A stretch of DNA of 21,367 nt from Burkholderiales bacterium (GCA_017880745.1 JADGRR010000008.1:1-21367); one strand, 5' to 3'; positions 1 to 7,880 are shown, counted from the stretch's first letter. Notes: generated from the letters alone by a model not told the origin. Made by a program: numbers and translations.

Positions 1-192
1 GTCGCCCACAACGCGGGACTGCTGTGGCCGCGCCACGCCTTCCTCAAATACCCGGGCACGGTGACGGTCGTGATCGGCGAACCGATCGACAGCGCCGGTC
101 ACACGCCGGAGCAGCTTATGCACAAGGTCGAGGACTGGATCGAAGGCCAGGTCGAGATGCTGGTGCGTGCGGAGCGCGGACATGCAGCTTGA
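1..192 (+). CDS. plsC: 1-acyl-sn-glycerol-3-phosphate acyltransferase, C-terminal fragment
   Basis: An open frame runs from the first base of the window to a TGA at 190-192 and encodes the last 63 residues of a protein whose start lies outside. The visible part reads VAHNAGLLWPR, then a short hydrophobic strand and IGEPID, which resembles the C-terminal part of PlsC/LpxL-type acyltransferases, where AHNSG-x-x-W and a V-x-I-G-x-P-I strand follow the catalytic blocks. PlsC acylates lysophosphatidic acid to phosphatidic acid at the inner membrane. The catalytic HX4D motif would lie upstream and is not seen, so the assignment rests on the tail only. Its end overlaps the next gene by 11 bases, suggesting co-transcription. 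Confidence 0.75.
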   Translation, partial: VAHNAGLLWPRHAFLKYPGTVTVVIGEPIDSAGHTPEQLMHKVEDWIEGQVEMLVRAERGHAA

Positions 193-934
193 ACTGCCGC
201 TCGCCGTCGCGCCTGTAACCGTGCCGGCGGGCACGCTGCGCTACATCCAGCTCGGCAGCGAAATCGTGGGCTACCGCTTCCGCCGCGCCCGCCGGCGCTC
301 CATCGGCATCGTGATCGACGACGACGGGCTGCGCGTGGCCGCGCCGGGCCATACGCCCATCGCCGAAGTCGAGGCCTTTATCCGGGAAAAAGCGCGCTGG
401 GTGCTGCAAAAACTGTCCGACTGGCGCGCCGCGCCCAAGCCGCCGGTGGTGAACTGGAGCGATGGGACGATGATCGCGCTGCTGGGACGGCCGGTGATAA
501 TCGAGCTCCTGCCCGGACGGCGCGACATCAGCCTGCAGGACGGCCGACTCGGCATCGGGCTCGCGCCCCGCGGCGACCCGGCGGCGTTGAGAAAGCGCGG
601 CATAGCCTGGCTGAAGGACCGGGCGCGCGCGCTGCTCGGCGAGCGCCTGGCGCTGTACGCCGCCACCCTGGGCGTGCCGACGCCGGTGCTGGCGCTGTCC
701 AACGCCCGCACGCAGTGGGGCATGTGCCGGGAGGACGGGCATGTGCGCCTCAACTGGCGCCTGATACACTTGCCGCTGCGCCTCATCGATTATGTGGTCG
801 CGCACGAACTGGCGCATCTGCGGGAAATGAACCACTCGGCGCGCTTCTGGGCCGTGGTCGGCCAACTCTATCCCGATTACGAGGCGGCGCGCAGGGAACT
901 GCGCGACTGCAGCCATCGCCTGCCCATCTTATAG
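182..934 (+). CDS. YgjP/DUF45-type (M48-like) zinc metallopeptidase
   Basis: The protein has 250 residues if translation starts at ATG 182, which has GGAG at 171-174 with a 7-base gap; a GTG at 167 is a possible earlier start. The key motif is HELAH (about residues 208-212), the HExxH zinc site, followed by NHSARFW whose His (about 218) is the likely third ligand. Before it lies RTQWGMC, matching the RxxWGxC block typical of YgjP/DUF45 proteins. These are small putative cytosolic metalloproteases related to SprT/WLM; the physiological substrate is unknown. No signal peptide or membrane segment is visible. The gene overlaps the end of plsC, so it is probably translated from the same message. 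The fold and metal site are well supported; proteolytic activity is inferred from the motif. Confidence 0.85.
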   Translation: MQLELPLAVAPVTVPAGTLRYIQLGSEIVGYRFRRARRRSIGIVIDDDGLRVAAPGHTPIAEVEAFIREKARWVLQKLSDWRAAPKPPVVNWSDGTMIALLGRPVIIELLPGRRDISLQDGRLGIGLAPRGDPAALRKRGIAWLKDRARALLGERLALYAATLGVPTPVLALSNARTQWGMCREDGHVRLNWRLIHLPLRLIDYVVAHELAHLREMNHSARFWAVVGQLYPDYEAARRELRDCSHRLPIL

Positions 935-1014
935 GGAAGCTCTGATCAGGTCCGTGACCCGATCAGAGCTTCCTCTGACCCGGGGGATTTACGCCCCGAA
1001 GGTCTCGATCCCCC
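935..1014 (+). repeat. Degenerate copy of the dispersed double-hairpin element
   Basis: A perfect 13-bp inverted repeat (935-947 with 961-973, 13-base loop) begins directly after the TAG stop of the metallopeptidase gene. It is followed by CCTCTGACCCGGGGG and then by a second pair of complementary arms, GGGGGAT (982-988) and ATCCCCC (1008-1014). The order hairpin, CTGA-linker, GGGGA, second hairpin is the same as in the elements at 2255, 9723 and 11251, although the arm sequences differ. It has no clear T tract, so termination is possible but not shown. Confidence 0.5.
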
Positions 1015-1038
1015 TTGAGGGGAAAGTCCCCTTGGGGG

Positions 1039-1061
1039 ACAAGGGGGCGCCGCCCCCTTGT
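1039..1061 (+). terminator. Strong GC hairpin upstream of gloA, terminator-like
   Basis: Bases 1039-1048 (ACAAGGGGGC) pair perfectly with 1052-1061 (GCCCCCTTGT) around a 3-base loop. The downstream side, TTGTTCAAC, is only partly T-rich. The core and the bases after it resemble the hairpin at 9825-9850, so this is probably a recurrent unit. It sits 14 bases upstream of the gloA ribosome binding site, so it could end transcription from the plsC side or lie in the gloA leader. Confidence 0.4.
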
Positions 1062-1087
1062 TCAACGTCTTGATAGGAGGAATTGCC

Positions 1088-1468
1088 GTGAGAATACTGC
1101 ATACGATGCTGCGCGTGGGCAACATGGAACGTTCAGTGAAATTCTACACCGAGGTCATGGGCATGAAGCTGTTGCACACCACCGACCGGCCAGAGCAGAA
1201 GTACTCCCTCGCCTTCGTCGGCTACGGCCCTGAGGACACGCAGGCCGTGATCGAACTCACCTACAACTATGGCGTGGACAAGTACGACATGGGCACCGCA
1301 TTCGGGCATCTCGCGATCGAAGTGCCGGATGCCTACAAGGCCTGCGAAACCGTCAAGGCAAAGGGCGGCATCGTTAGCCGCGAAGCCGGACCGGTCAAAG
1401 GAGGCAGCACGGTAATCGCCTTCGTGCAGGACCCGGACGGCTACAAGATCGAGCTCATCCAGCGATAA
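1088..1468 (+). CDS. gloA: Lactoylglutathione lyase (glyoxalase I)
   Basis: A 126-residue protein that isomerises the methylglyoxal-glutathione hemithioacetal to S-lactoylglutathione, the first step of cytosolic methylglyoxal detoxification. The start is GTG 1088, preceded by a perfect AGGAGG (1075-1080) at 7 bases; with this start the protein begins MRILHTMLRV as known GloA proteins do. The four metal ligands of the E. coli nickel enzyme are all present at the same numbers: His5, Glu56, His74 and Glu122. The paired glyoxalase half-folds (about 2-60 and 72-124) are complete, so a functional dimeric enzyme is expected. The gene stands alone between the hairpin-rich gap upstream and a convergent gene downstream. 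Confidence 0.96.
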   Translation: MRILHTMLRVGNMERSVKFYTEVMGMKLLHTTDRPEQKYSLAFVGYGPEDTQAVIELTYNYGVDKYDMGTAFGHLAIEVPDAYKACETVKAKGGIVSREAGPVKGGSTVIAFVQDPDGYKIELIQR

Positions 1469-1490
1469 TTGGGTAAGGCCTGTCACAGGA

Positions 1491-1559
1491 GATTCCGCGG
1501 AAGCGGGGAATCCGCAGAGGGCCGGGCAGGAACGGAAGGATCCCGCTCTATTCCCGGCC
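1491..1559. terminator. Hairpins between convergent genes
   Basis: In the 110-base gap between gloA and the convergent gene there are two inverted repeats: GATTCC (1491-1496) with GGAATC (1507-1512), and a 7-bp pair GGCCGGG (1520-1526) with CCCGGCC (1553-1559). Neither is followed by a T run. Their place between converging genes suggests bidirectional termination or transcript-end protection, but this is inference from position. Confidence 0.3.
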
Positions 1560-1578
1560 GCCGCTGTTCAGGTCGGTT

Positions 1579-2226
1579 TCAGACGCGGTACTTGCGCAGC
1601 GACGTGGACTGACCGATCAGCATCTTCGCGAATTCTTCCAGCAGCGCCTCATTGATGTCGCCGGCCGGAATGCGCAACTCATCCGCACCCAGACGCAGGA
1701 AGTGCTTGCCCTTGACCACCAGCCGGGCGTTGTCATGGTCGGCGGAAATCGTGATGTCGCAGGTGATGGCGCTCGGAACGGTGAATTTCATCTTCTGGAA
1801 TCCGCCGCCCCGTTTCTTGATTTCTTCTTCGGTGAATTTCAGGCCGTAGTTCCACAGCACATCGCGCACCTTCTGTATCGTAGCGGGCATGTCGCGCTCG
1901 ATGCTGATATTGGCGGGCGAAGCCCATTTGATGAAGAAAGCGATGTAGTCGTAATAGTCCTTGTCGTAGATCTTCTTCTTGCGGTAGTCGATGAAAGACT
2001 CGGCGAACTCCAGGTTCTGGAAATCGCCGATGCCCGGGACCGAGTACGCCGTGGGGTTGGTGGGCTTGAGCACCGCCAGCTGCTTGAGCAGATCGTTCAG
2101 GTAAAGAAAGGTCTGGTTCATCTTCGCTTCGACCAGCTTGACGCTTTCCTGCAGCAGGGACTGCTGGGAAAGCTGCTGGCTCTTCACCATGTCCGCCTGT
2201 TTTTTCAGGTCGTCGAGCAGGCCCAT
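1579..2226 (-). CDS. Conserved-looking hypothetical protein, 215 residues
   Basis: I do not recognise this protein. The start is ATG 2226, which has a GGAG eight bases upstream; an in-frame ATG at 2286 lies inside a repeat element and is an unlikely start. Residues 1-45 (MGLLDDLKKQADMVK and on) are polar and probably helical. The middle is rich in Tyr, Lys and Asp (FIDYRKKKIYDKDYYDYIAF) and the C-terminal half looks like mixed alpha/beta (VVKGKHFLRLGADELRIPAGD). There is no signal peptide or membrane segment and only one Cys, so a cytosolic protein is expected. Codon use matches its neighbours. It lies downstream of rsmA, where apaG/apaH sit in E. coli, but resembles neither. Confidence 0.8.
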   Translation of the reverse strand: MGLLDDLKKQADMVKSQQLSQQSLLQESVKLVEAKMNQTFLYLNDLLKQLAVLKPTNPTAYSVPGIGDFQNLEFAESFIDYRKKKIYDKDYYDYIAFFIKWASPANISIERDMPATIQKVRDVLWNYGLKFTEEEIKKRGGGFQKMKFTVPSAITCDITISADHDNARLVVKGKHFLRLGADELRIPAGDINEALLEEFAKMLIGQSTSLRKYRV

Positions 2227-2254
2227 ACAATTCTCCGGCGTGGAAGCTTGGCAT

Positions 2255-2331
2255 CCGTTGCAAAATGAAGGGAACCATCCCCTCATGCTCCCCTGGGTCA
2301 GGGGCTGTTCCAGTGATTCTGAGACAGCCTC
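2255..2331 (-). repeat. Double-hairpin intergenic element, copy upstream of the hypothetical gene
   Basis: Read on the minus strand, this copy begins GAGGCTGTCTCAG, closes a first hairpin with GGAACAGCCCC, continues TGACCCAGGGGAGC and forms a second hairpin from ATGAGGGGAT and TTCCCTTCAT, ending CATTTTGCAACGG. The linker and second hairpin nearly match the pair at 11251-11410. Several arm differences are G-U compatible (for example GAGGGG with TTCCCTTC), so structure is kept better than sequence. It lies inside the predicted leader of the downstream gene. Confidence 0.75.
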
Positions 2332-2355
2332 TTGGTCAATGCGGCGAGAGGGTCT

Positions 2356-2384
2356 ATTGTGCCAGCCGCAGGCGCGTTTGTGAA
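2356..2384 (-). promoter_or_regulatory. Candidate sigma-70 promoter for the hypothetical gene
   Basis: On the minus strand TTCACA (2379-2384) and CACAAT (2356-2361) are separated by exactly 17 bases, matching 5 of 6 and 4 of 6 consensus positions. An AT-rich stretch (AATATTAAT) lies just upstream. Initiation here would place the whole repeat element at 2255-2331 in a leader of roughly 120 bases. Confidence 0.35.
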
Positions 2385-2397
2385 TATTAATACTTGG

Positions 2398-2413
2398 GGC
2401 GCGTCGGCGCGCC
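2398..2413 (-). terminator. Short GC hairpin just after rsmA
   Basis: GGCGCG and CGCGCC pair around a 4-base loop, starting four bases after the rsmA stop on the minus strand. The bases after it are AT-rich (AAGTATTAATATT) rather than a T run, so it is at best a weak intrinsic terminator for the lptD-rsmA operon. Confidence 0.35.
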
Positions 2414-2417
2414 AGGG

Positions 2418-3197
2418 CTAGAGCTTCTCTTTTTGCGCCAGATAGTTGCTGATGGCGACAAAATCGGCCACGGCCAGATTCTCGGCGCGCAGGCGGGGTG
2501 CGATCCCGAGCGCGGCGTAGTCCTCCGCCTCGAGCAGCCCGGCGAGGGAATTGCGCAAGGTCTTGCGCCGCTGACCAAAGGCGCGCCGCACGACCTGCTC
2601 CAGACCCACCTGGCTCGCCGCAGTCAGCTGCGCCTGCGGCCGCGGCAGCATGCGCACCACCGCCGAATCGACCTGCGGCGGCGGCGAAAAGGCGTCGCGG
2701 CCCACTTCGAGCAGCAACTGCATGTCGAAGCGGTACTGCAGCATCACCGACAATCGGCCGTAATCGCCGCCACCCGGGAGGGCCACCATGCGCTCGACCA
2801 CCTCCTTCTGCAGCATGAAATGCATGTCGCGTATGCGCTCCGCATGGCGCGCGAGGTGGAACAGCAGCGGCGTCGAAATGTTGTACGGCAGGTTGCCGAC
2901 CACGCGCAGCGCGCGAGGTAACAGTGAAAAATCGAATTCGAGCACATCGCCCGCATGCACCGAGAGGCGGTCCGGCGGATAGGTCTGGATCAGCCGCGCA
3001 ACGATGTCGCGGTCGATCTCGATCACATGCAGGTGGCGCAGCACTCGCGCGAGCGGTGCGGTGAGCGCCCCCAGCCCGGGGCCGATTTCCACCATGGCAT
3101 CGTCCGCCTGCGGCCGGATCGCGGCGACGATGTCGGCGATCACCGCCTGGTCGGTCAGGAAGTGCTGACCAAACCGTTTGCGCGGGATGTGTTTCAT
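2418..3197 (-). CDS. rsmA: 16S rRNA (adenine1518-N6/adenine1519-N6)-dimethyltransferase
   Basis: A 259-residue SAM-dependent methyltransferase (KsgA) that dimethylates two adjacent adenines in the 3' terminal helix of 16S rRNA late in small-subunit assembly. The protein starts MKHIPRKRFGQHFL, the usual family N-terminus. Motif I is EIGPGLG (37-43), acidic SAM-ribose contacts are near Glu60-Asp62, Asp84 sits in AGDVL, and motif IV is NLPYN (102-106), the catalytic signature of N6-adenine dimethylation. The C-terminal helical domain is full length. It begins 31 bases after pdxA and is the last gene of the lptD-surA-pdxA-rsmA run, an order conserved with E. coli. No strong ribosome binding site is seen before ATG 3197. 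Confidence 0.97.
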   Translation of the reverse strand: MKHIPRKRFGQHFLTDQAVIADIVAAIRPQADDAMVEIGPGLGALTAPLARVLRHLHVIEIDRDIVARLIQTYPPDRLSVHAGDVLEFDFSLLPRALRVVGNLPYNISTPLLFHLARHAERIRDMHFMLQKEVVERMVALPGGGDYGRLSVMLQYRFDMQLLLEVGRDAFSPPPQVDSAVVRMLPRPQAQLTAASQVGLEQVVRRAFGQRRKTLRNSLAGLLEAEDYAALGIAPRLRAENLAVADFVAISNYLAQKEKL

Positions 3198-3228
3198 CGA
3201 TAGAGGGTCTCGAGGCGCGAGACGAAGC

Positions 3229-4248
3229 CTAGAGCGCGGAAGCTTGCACCTTGGCCGGCCGCACCATCTCCAGCGCCATTTCGATTGCGGCTACCAGGCT
3301 GCCCACGTCGGCCTTGCCCGTGCCGGCAAGCTCCAGCGCCGTGCCATGATCGACCGAAGTGCGCACGATGGGTAGCCCAAGCGTGACGTTGACGCCCTTG
3401 CCGAAGCTTGCATATTTGAGCACCGGCAACCCCTGATCGTGATACATCGCCAGTACGCAATCGCCGCGCGCGAGCACCTGCGGCGTGAACAGCGTATCGG
3501 CCGGCAAAGGTCCTTCCAGACGCATGCCCGCCAGACGCAGCTGGTCCAGCACCGGGGAAATGACCTCGATTTCTTCGCGGCCGAGGTGACCGCTCTCGCC
3601 GCCGTGCGGATTGAGCCCTGCGACCAGGATGCGCGGCTCGGCCACGCCGAAACGCTGCTGCAGCGCCTGGCGCAGAATCCGCAACGTCGCTTCCAGCGTT
3701 TCGCGCGTGATCGCGCCGGCCACCTCGGCAAGCGCCATGTGAGTGGTGGCGAGGGCCACGCGCAGGCCGCCGCCCACAAGCATCATTACCACGCGCGGCG
3801 TGGAGGTCAGTGCAGCAATATATTCGGTATGGCCGGTAAAGGAGATGCCGGCATCGTTGATTGCGCCCTTGTGCACCGGCGCAGTCACCATCGCCGCAAA
3901 GCTCGCGTCCATGCAGCCGGCAACGGCGCGCTCGATCAAGGCCAGCACATAAGGGCTGTTGGCCGGAGCGAGCTTCCCCGCGGTCACGGGCGCGGCGAGC
4001 GGCATGTGCAGCACCTCGAGCGCATCCGCCGCCGGCGCCTGCTCCGGGTCGAAGGCGCGCAGGCGCAACGCGAGCCCGAGCTGCGCCGCGCGCGCGGCGA
4101 GCAGCTCGCGGTCGCCGAGAATCACGGCGCGGCAAGGCAGGCGCTGGCGCGACAGCGCGAGACAAATGTCCGGCCCGATGCCGGCGGGCTCGCCGGAAGT
4201 GACTGCGATGACAGGCAGGGGCGCCGCTTTTCCCTCCTCGCTCCTCAC
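3229..4248 (-). CDS. pdxA: 4-hydroxythreonine-4-phosphate dehydrogenase
   Basis: PdxA oxidises 4-phosphohydroxy-L-threonine with NAD in the DXP-dependent pathway to pyridoxal phosphate. The open frame extends back into surA, but the likely start is GTG 4248, with GAGGAG six bases upstream, giving 339 residues (E. coli 329). The N-terminus then reaches SGEPAGIGPD at about residues 18-27. The three metal-binding histidines are present: His170 (TTHMAL), His215 (LNPHGGE) and His270 (YHDQGLP), each four higher than in E. coli. The start lies 58 bases after surA. The first coding bases form a purine-rich GAGGAG-like repeat. Function is secure; the exact start less so. Confidence 0.95.
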   Translation of the reverse strand: MRSEEGKAAPLPVIAVTSGEPAGIGPDICLALSRQRLPCRAVILGDRELLAARAAQLGLALRLRAFDPEQAPAADALEVLHMPLAAPVTAGKLAPANSPYVLALIERAVAGCMDASFAAMVTAPVHKGAINDAGISFTGHTEYIAALTSTPRVVMMLVGGGLRVALATTHMALAEVAGAITRETLEATLRILRQALQQRFGVAEPRILVAGLNPHGGESGHLGREEIEVISPVLDQLRLAGMRLEGPLPADTLFTPQVLARGDCVLAMYHDQGLPVLKYASFGKGVNVTLGLPIVRTSVDHGTALELAGTGKADVGSLVAAIEMALEMVRPAKVQASAL

Positions 4249-4306
4249 TCCTTGCTCCTCAACGGGCTGCGCGCAGCGCCACCGCGCAAACCGGCAACGA
4301 CGGCCA

Positions 4307-5635
4307 TCAGCGCTCGTCCAGCCGATACTCCACGAAGGCGCGATCGCGCAGCTGGCGCAGCCATTCCTGATAGGCCTCATCGGCTTTGCGCTCGCGCAGG
4401 ACCAGGCGCGCCTCCTGCCGCTTGCGTTCGCCGGAAACGTCGGCACGGCGCCGCTCCAGCACCTGCATCAGATGCCAGCCGAAAGGCGTCGCGAAAGGCT
4501 CGCTCAGCTGCCCCAGGTTGAGGCTGTTCATCACGCGCTCGAATTCGGGCACGGTGTCGCCGGGATAAATCCACCCCAGGTCGCCACCCCTGATCGAGGA
4601 CGCGTCGTCGGAATTGAGCTTGGCCAGCTCGCCAAAATCGGCGCCATTGACAATGCGCTCGCGCATGTTATTGAGCTTGCGCCTGGCGTCAGCCTCGGAC
4701 ACGACCTCGCTGGTTTTCACCAGTATGTGCCGCGCATGTGTTTGCTCTACCAGCGCCGGCGCGCTGCCGCCGCGGCGGTCAATCAGCTTGATCACATGGA
4801 AACCGGCCGGGCTGCGTATGATGCCGCTCACGTCGCCTGGCTTCATGTCATTCAGTGCATGGGCGAACAGCTCCGGCAGCCGGTCGCGCGCGCGCCAGCC
4901 CATGGCCCCGCCCTGCAGAGCGTCCGGCGCATCGGAATAGCTGACCGCCAGCTTCGCGAAATCCGCGCCCTCATGCAGTTGCAGCAACACCTGCTCGGCG
5001 CGCGCGCGCTGCTTGTCAACCTGCTCAGGGCTCGCCTGATCCGGCAGCCGCAGAAGTATGTGCGCCAGGCTGTACTCGCCCGCCGTGGCTTGCGACGCGC
5101 CCTGCTGGCTGAGAAAATAGTCGATCTCGTTGTCGGTAACGACGATGCGGTTGTCCACCTCGCGCTCGCGCAGGCGCGACAGCGTGATTTCGTTGCGGAT
5201 TTCCTCGCGGAATTTGTCGAACTGGATCCCATCGCGCTCCAGCACGCGGCGGAATTCGGTCAGCGACAGCTTATTGCTCTCGGCGACGCGCGCGACCGTG
5301 CGGTCCAGCTGCAAATCGTCAACGCGCAGCGCCGTCTCCTTCGCCAGCTGAATTTGCAGCCGATCCGTGATCATGCGCTCGAGCACCTGCTTTTGCAGCA
5401 CATCGGCCGGAGGCAGCGGCGTGCGCTGCTGGTTCAGTTGCTGCGTCACCGTCTTCACCCGCTCGGCAACTTCGCGGCTGGTGATCACCTCGCTATTGAC
5501 CACGGCGACGATACGGTCCACCAGCACAATCGGGTTGGGTGCGACCGTGGCGGGCGCGGCTGTCTGCGCGAGAACATTGCCGGTGCCGAATGCCAGCGCG
5601 GCGCCCGCAAGCGCCGCCGAAACTGAAAGTCGCAT
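4307..5635 (-). CDS. surA: Periplasmic chaperone and peptidyl-prolyl isomerase SurA
   Basis: SurA escorts unfolded outer-membrane proteins, LptD among them, through the periplasm to the Bam complex. From ATG 5635 the protein has 442 residues: a signal peptide (about 1-23, MRLSVSAALAGAALAF, ending VLA-Q), the SurA N-terminal domain (about 36-180), a first parvulin domain (about 187-288, starting EYSLAHILL), a second parvulin domain (about 298-397, THARHILVK) and a short C-terminal helix that completes the chaperone core. A TTG at 5650 would add five residues but lacks a ribosome binding site. The gene starts seven bases after the lptD stop, implying one message and probably coupled translation of client and chaperone. 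Confidence 0.96.
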   Translation of the reverse strand: MRLSVSAALAGAALAFGTGNVLAQTAAPATVAPNPIVLVDRIVAVVNSEVITSREVAERVKTVTQQLNQQRTPLPPADVLQKQVLERMITDRLQIQLAKETALRVDDLQLDRTVARVAESNKLSLTEFRRVLERDGIQFDKFREEIRNEITLSRLREREVDNRIVVTDNEIDYFLSQQGASQATAGEYSLAHILLRLPDQASPEQVDKQRARAEQVLLQLHEGADFAKLAVSYSDAPDALQGGAMGWRARDRLPELFAHALNDMKPGDVSGIIRSPAGFHVIKLIDRRGGSAPALVEQTHARHILVKTSEVVSEADARRKLNNMRERIVNGADFGELAKLNSDDASSIRGGDLGWIYPGDTVPEFERVMNSLNLGQLSEPFATPFGWHLMQVLERRRADVSGERKRQEARLVLRERKADEAYQEWLRQLRDRAFVEYRLDER

Positions 5636-5642
5636 GTAAGGA

Positions 5643-7880
5643 TTACTCAAAAAAATTGAAGGGTTGCGAATCGGGACGGGTCTGGTTGAGGCGATCGTAG
5701 CCGGGGATGTTCCGCTTCAGCGTCTCCAGCGGATTCGACCCTATGCGCGAGAATCCGTTCAATTCCAGCTGCACGAACACCCCGCTGCTGAAGCTCCCGG
5801 TGGCCGTGGCAAAGCGGTGTACCACCAGCCGGCCAATCCAGCAGCCTGCATTATATTCGAAACCGCCCAGAGTTTCGACCAGCCGGTTGTCGCGCAGGGA
5901 GTAGTTGTAGCGACCTACGCCATACCAGCCCCCGCCCAGCGGCCACTGTGCCGAAACGTCGACCTGATTCAGCGAATCGCGGGTAAGTCGATAGCCGAGG
6001 TTGAGCACCTTCGCGGTTTCGGGCTGGTACCGGGTGCCGATGCTCAGACGATCGAAAAAATTGCGATGCGGGTTGTACTGCAGCGCGCTATCCAGGCTCC
6101 AATAGCGGGAAATATGCCCGCTCAGCGCAGCCAGAAAATCGGAGGTCTTGTCGGTGCGCGTCGGCGTAACGCTGTCCAGCGCCACCTGCTGGTTCTGAAA
6201 ATAGTGGCGCTGGCCGAATGTGGCCTTGAGCACCTCCTGGCCGTTGGTCGGCGACAGTAGCCGTGTAGTCGCGGCAACCGTGAGCTGGTTCGCGTCGGCG
6301 ATGCGGTCGCCGCCGCTGAACAGATTCTCGGAAAAAATCGTCGCATAGTTGAAGTCGGCCAAGCCGGTATCGAACAGCGGAATCTTGCTTTGGTCGCGAA
6401 AAGGCACGTACAGGTAATAAAGGCGCGGTTCCAATGTCTGGCGGAAGCGCTGCCCGCTGAAGTCGGTGTCGCGCTCGAACGTCAGGCCGCTGTCGACACT
6501 AGCGATCGGCAGCGCGCGGTGAATCGTCTCCGGCGTGTCGGCCGGGTTGCGCGCAAGGCTGTAGCCGGTGGAGTGAAAACCCAGTTTGGGCGTGAGATAG
6601 GCGCCCGGCACGATCAGCGGCAAGCTCGCGCTGGGGTAGAGCGTGAGGCGGCTGCCGATGACGTTGGTGGGGTGATAGAACTTGACGAACTCGCTGTTGA
6701 GGGCCAAGTCTACCCCGCCGACGTACTGGGGTGTCGCATTGAGCGTGAACTGCGGCACCCGGCCGTAAGGCACGATCACCGGGTTGGCCGGGTCCTGCAG
6801 GGTCTGGAAGCGCTGCGCGCGCGCGGTCGCGACCCACCAGCCGCCGTTGTAGGTCAGCATGCCGTCGCGCGGCAGCGTGGTCTGCGAGGTGATGTTGATG
6901 CGGCTGGACAGGTCGCGGAAATAGTTGTCGTCGGAAACCTTGTTGATATTGAGGTAGCCGGTCAGGTTGCTGCTGAATCTTTGATTGTGCTGGATGGTTG
7001 TGGCAAAGCGGCTGATGTCTCTCACCCGATCGTTGGACAGGTGCTCGAAGCTGGCGTTGCCGTCGTAGTCAAGACCGACGTAGCGAAGCTGCGCAGCCAG
7101 TTGCAGCCCGCGCTTGGACAATTCGCGCGGCACGAGGGTGAGATCCCGGTTGGGCGCGAGGTTCACATAAAAAGGCGTGCTGACTTCCACCCCGCTCTTG
7201 GTGCTGCTGCCTATGGTGGGCGGCAGGAGGCCGGTCTTGCGTTCGTTGTGCAGAGGAAAATCCACCCAGGGCACGTAGACGATGGGCGTGTTCTTGAACA
7301 CCAGCTTGCCCCTGCGCGCCGTGCCCAGATCGCGCGTCATGTCCAGATCGAGTTCGCCAACCTGCAGATACCAGTCGTCGTTGCCCGGCTTGCAGGTGGT
7401 GAACGTCGCGTTCTCCAGGTGATACTTGTCCTTGCCTTCGAGCTTGATCACGTCGGCCGTGCCGCGCGCGCGCACCGGCGCTGACCCGCGACGGCCGGGC
7501 CGCGAAAACTCATAGTCGGCGTGGTCGAACTGGCCGACGTTGTCGTGCACGCGCAGGCGCAGCCCGGTGCCGTTCATCCGGTCGCCGTCGCGCGCGAGCC
7601 GTACGCCGCCGCTCGCCTGCACCTCGTCGGTGGCATAGAGGTAGAGCAGGCGGTCGGCATTGATGCTGACGTTGTCCTGGCGCAGTTCGGCGTTGCCGCT
7701 GGCGCTGGTCTCCTGATTGGCGTAGCCCTCCATCCGGTCGGCGGAGATCGTGACCGGCGCACCTGAAATGCCCGGTTTGCCCGCGTGCGGCGGCCTCAGC
7801 CGCGGCTCTTGCCCCTGCGCCGCCAGCGCGCAGAAAAACAGGGCCAAAGCAGGCGCGTACTGGCGCATCGAGGACTTCAT
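5643..7880 (-). CDS. lptD: LPS-assembly outer-membrane protein LptD
   Basis: LptD is the outer-membrane barrel that, with LptE, inserts lipopolysaccharide into the outer leaflet. The protein has 745 residues: a signal peptide (about 1-22), an OstA/LptA-like beta-jellyroll domain (about 43-150, PVTISADRMEGY onward) and a C-terminal barrel (about 190-740) rich in alternating beta strands and ending in Phe-Phe-Glu. The mature protein contains only two cysteines, Cys163 (TTCKPG) and Cys680 (NAGCWIG), which correspond in position to E. coli Cys173 and the Cys724/725 pair; the N-terminal cysteine is missing. Start ATG 7880 lacks a clear ribosome binding site; ATG 7868 is an alternative. It heads the operon and diverges from amgK; no sigma-E promoter is evident. 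Confidence 0.96.
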   Translation of the reverse strand: MKSSMRQYAPALALFFCALAAQGQEPRLRPPHAGKPGISGAPVTISADRMEGYANQETSASGNAELRQDNVSINADRLLYLYATDEVQASGGVRLARDGDRMNGTGLRLRVHDNVGQFDHADYEFSRPGRRGSAPVRARGTADVIKLEGKDKYHLENATFTTCKPGNDDWYLQVGELDLDMTRDLGTARRGKLVFKNTPIVYVPWVDFPLHNERKTGLLPPTIGSSTKSGVEVSTPFYVNLAPNRDLTLVPRELSKRGLQLAAQLRYVGLDYDGNASFEHLSNDRVRDISRFATTIQHNQRFSSNLTGYLNINKVSDDNYFRDLSSRINITSQTTLPRDGMLTYNGGWWVATARAQRFQTLQDPANPVIVPYGRVPQFTLNATPQYVGGVDLALNSEFVKFYHPTNVIGSRLTLYPSASLPLIVPGAYLTPKLGFHSTGYSLARNPADTPETIHRALPIASVDSGLTFERDTDFSGQRFRQTLEPRLYYLYVPFRDQSKIPLFDTGLADFNYATIFSENLFSGGDRIADANQLTVAATTRLLSPTNGQEVLKATFGQRHYFQNQQVALDSVTPTRTDKTSDFLAALSGHISRYWSLDSALQYNPHRNFFDRLSIGTRYQPETAKVLNLGYRLTRDSLNQVDVSAQWPLGGGWYGVGRYNYSLRDNRLVETLGGFEYNAGCWIGRLVVHRFATATGSFSSGVFVQLELNGFSRIGSNPLETLKRNIPGYDRLNQTRPDSQPFNFFE

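Noticed and set aside
4249..4446. N-terminal extension of PdxA reading into surA
   Set aside because: The extra residues are Arg/Ser/Trp-rich, overlap the surA coding end and are absent from the family; GTG 4248 with a good ribosome binding site explains the normal protein.
3959..5626. A 555-codon plus-strand open frame opposite pdxA and surA
   Set aside because: The minus strand carries complete SurA and PdxA domains; the plus frame is an Arg/Ala/His-rich shadow without motifs.
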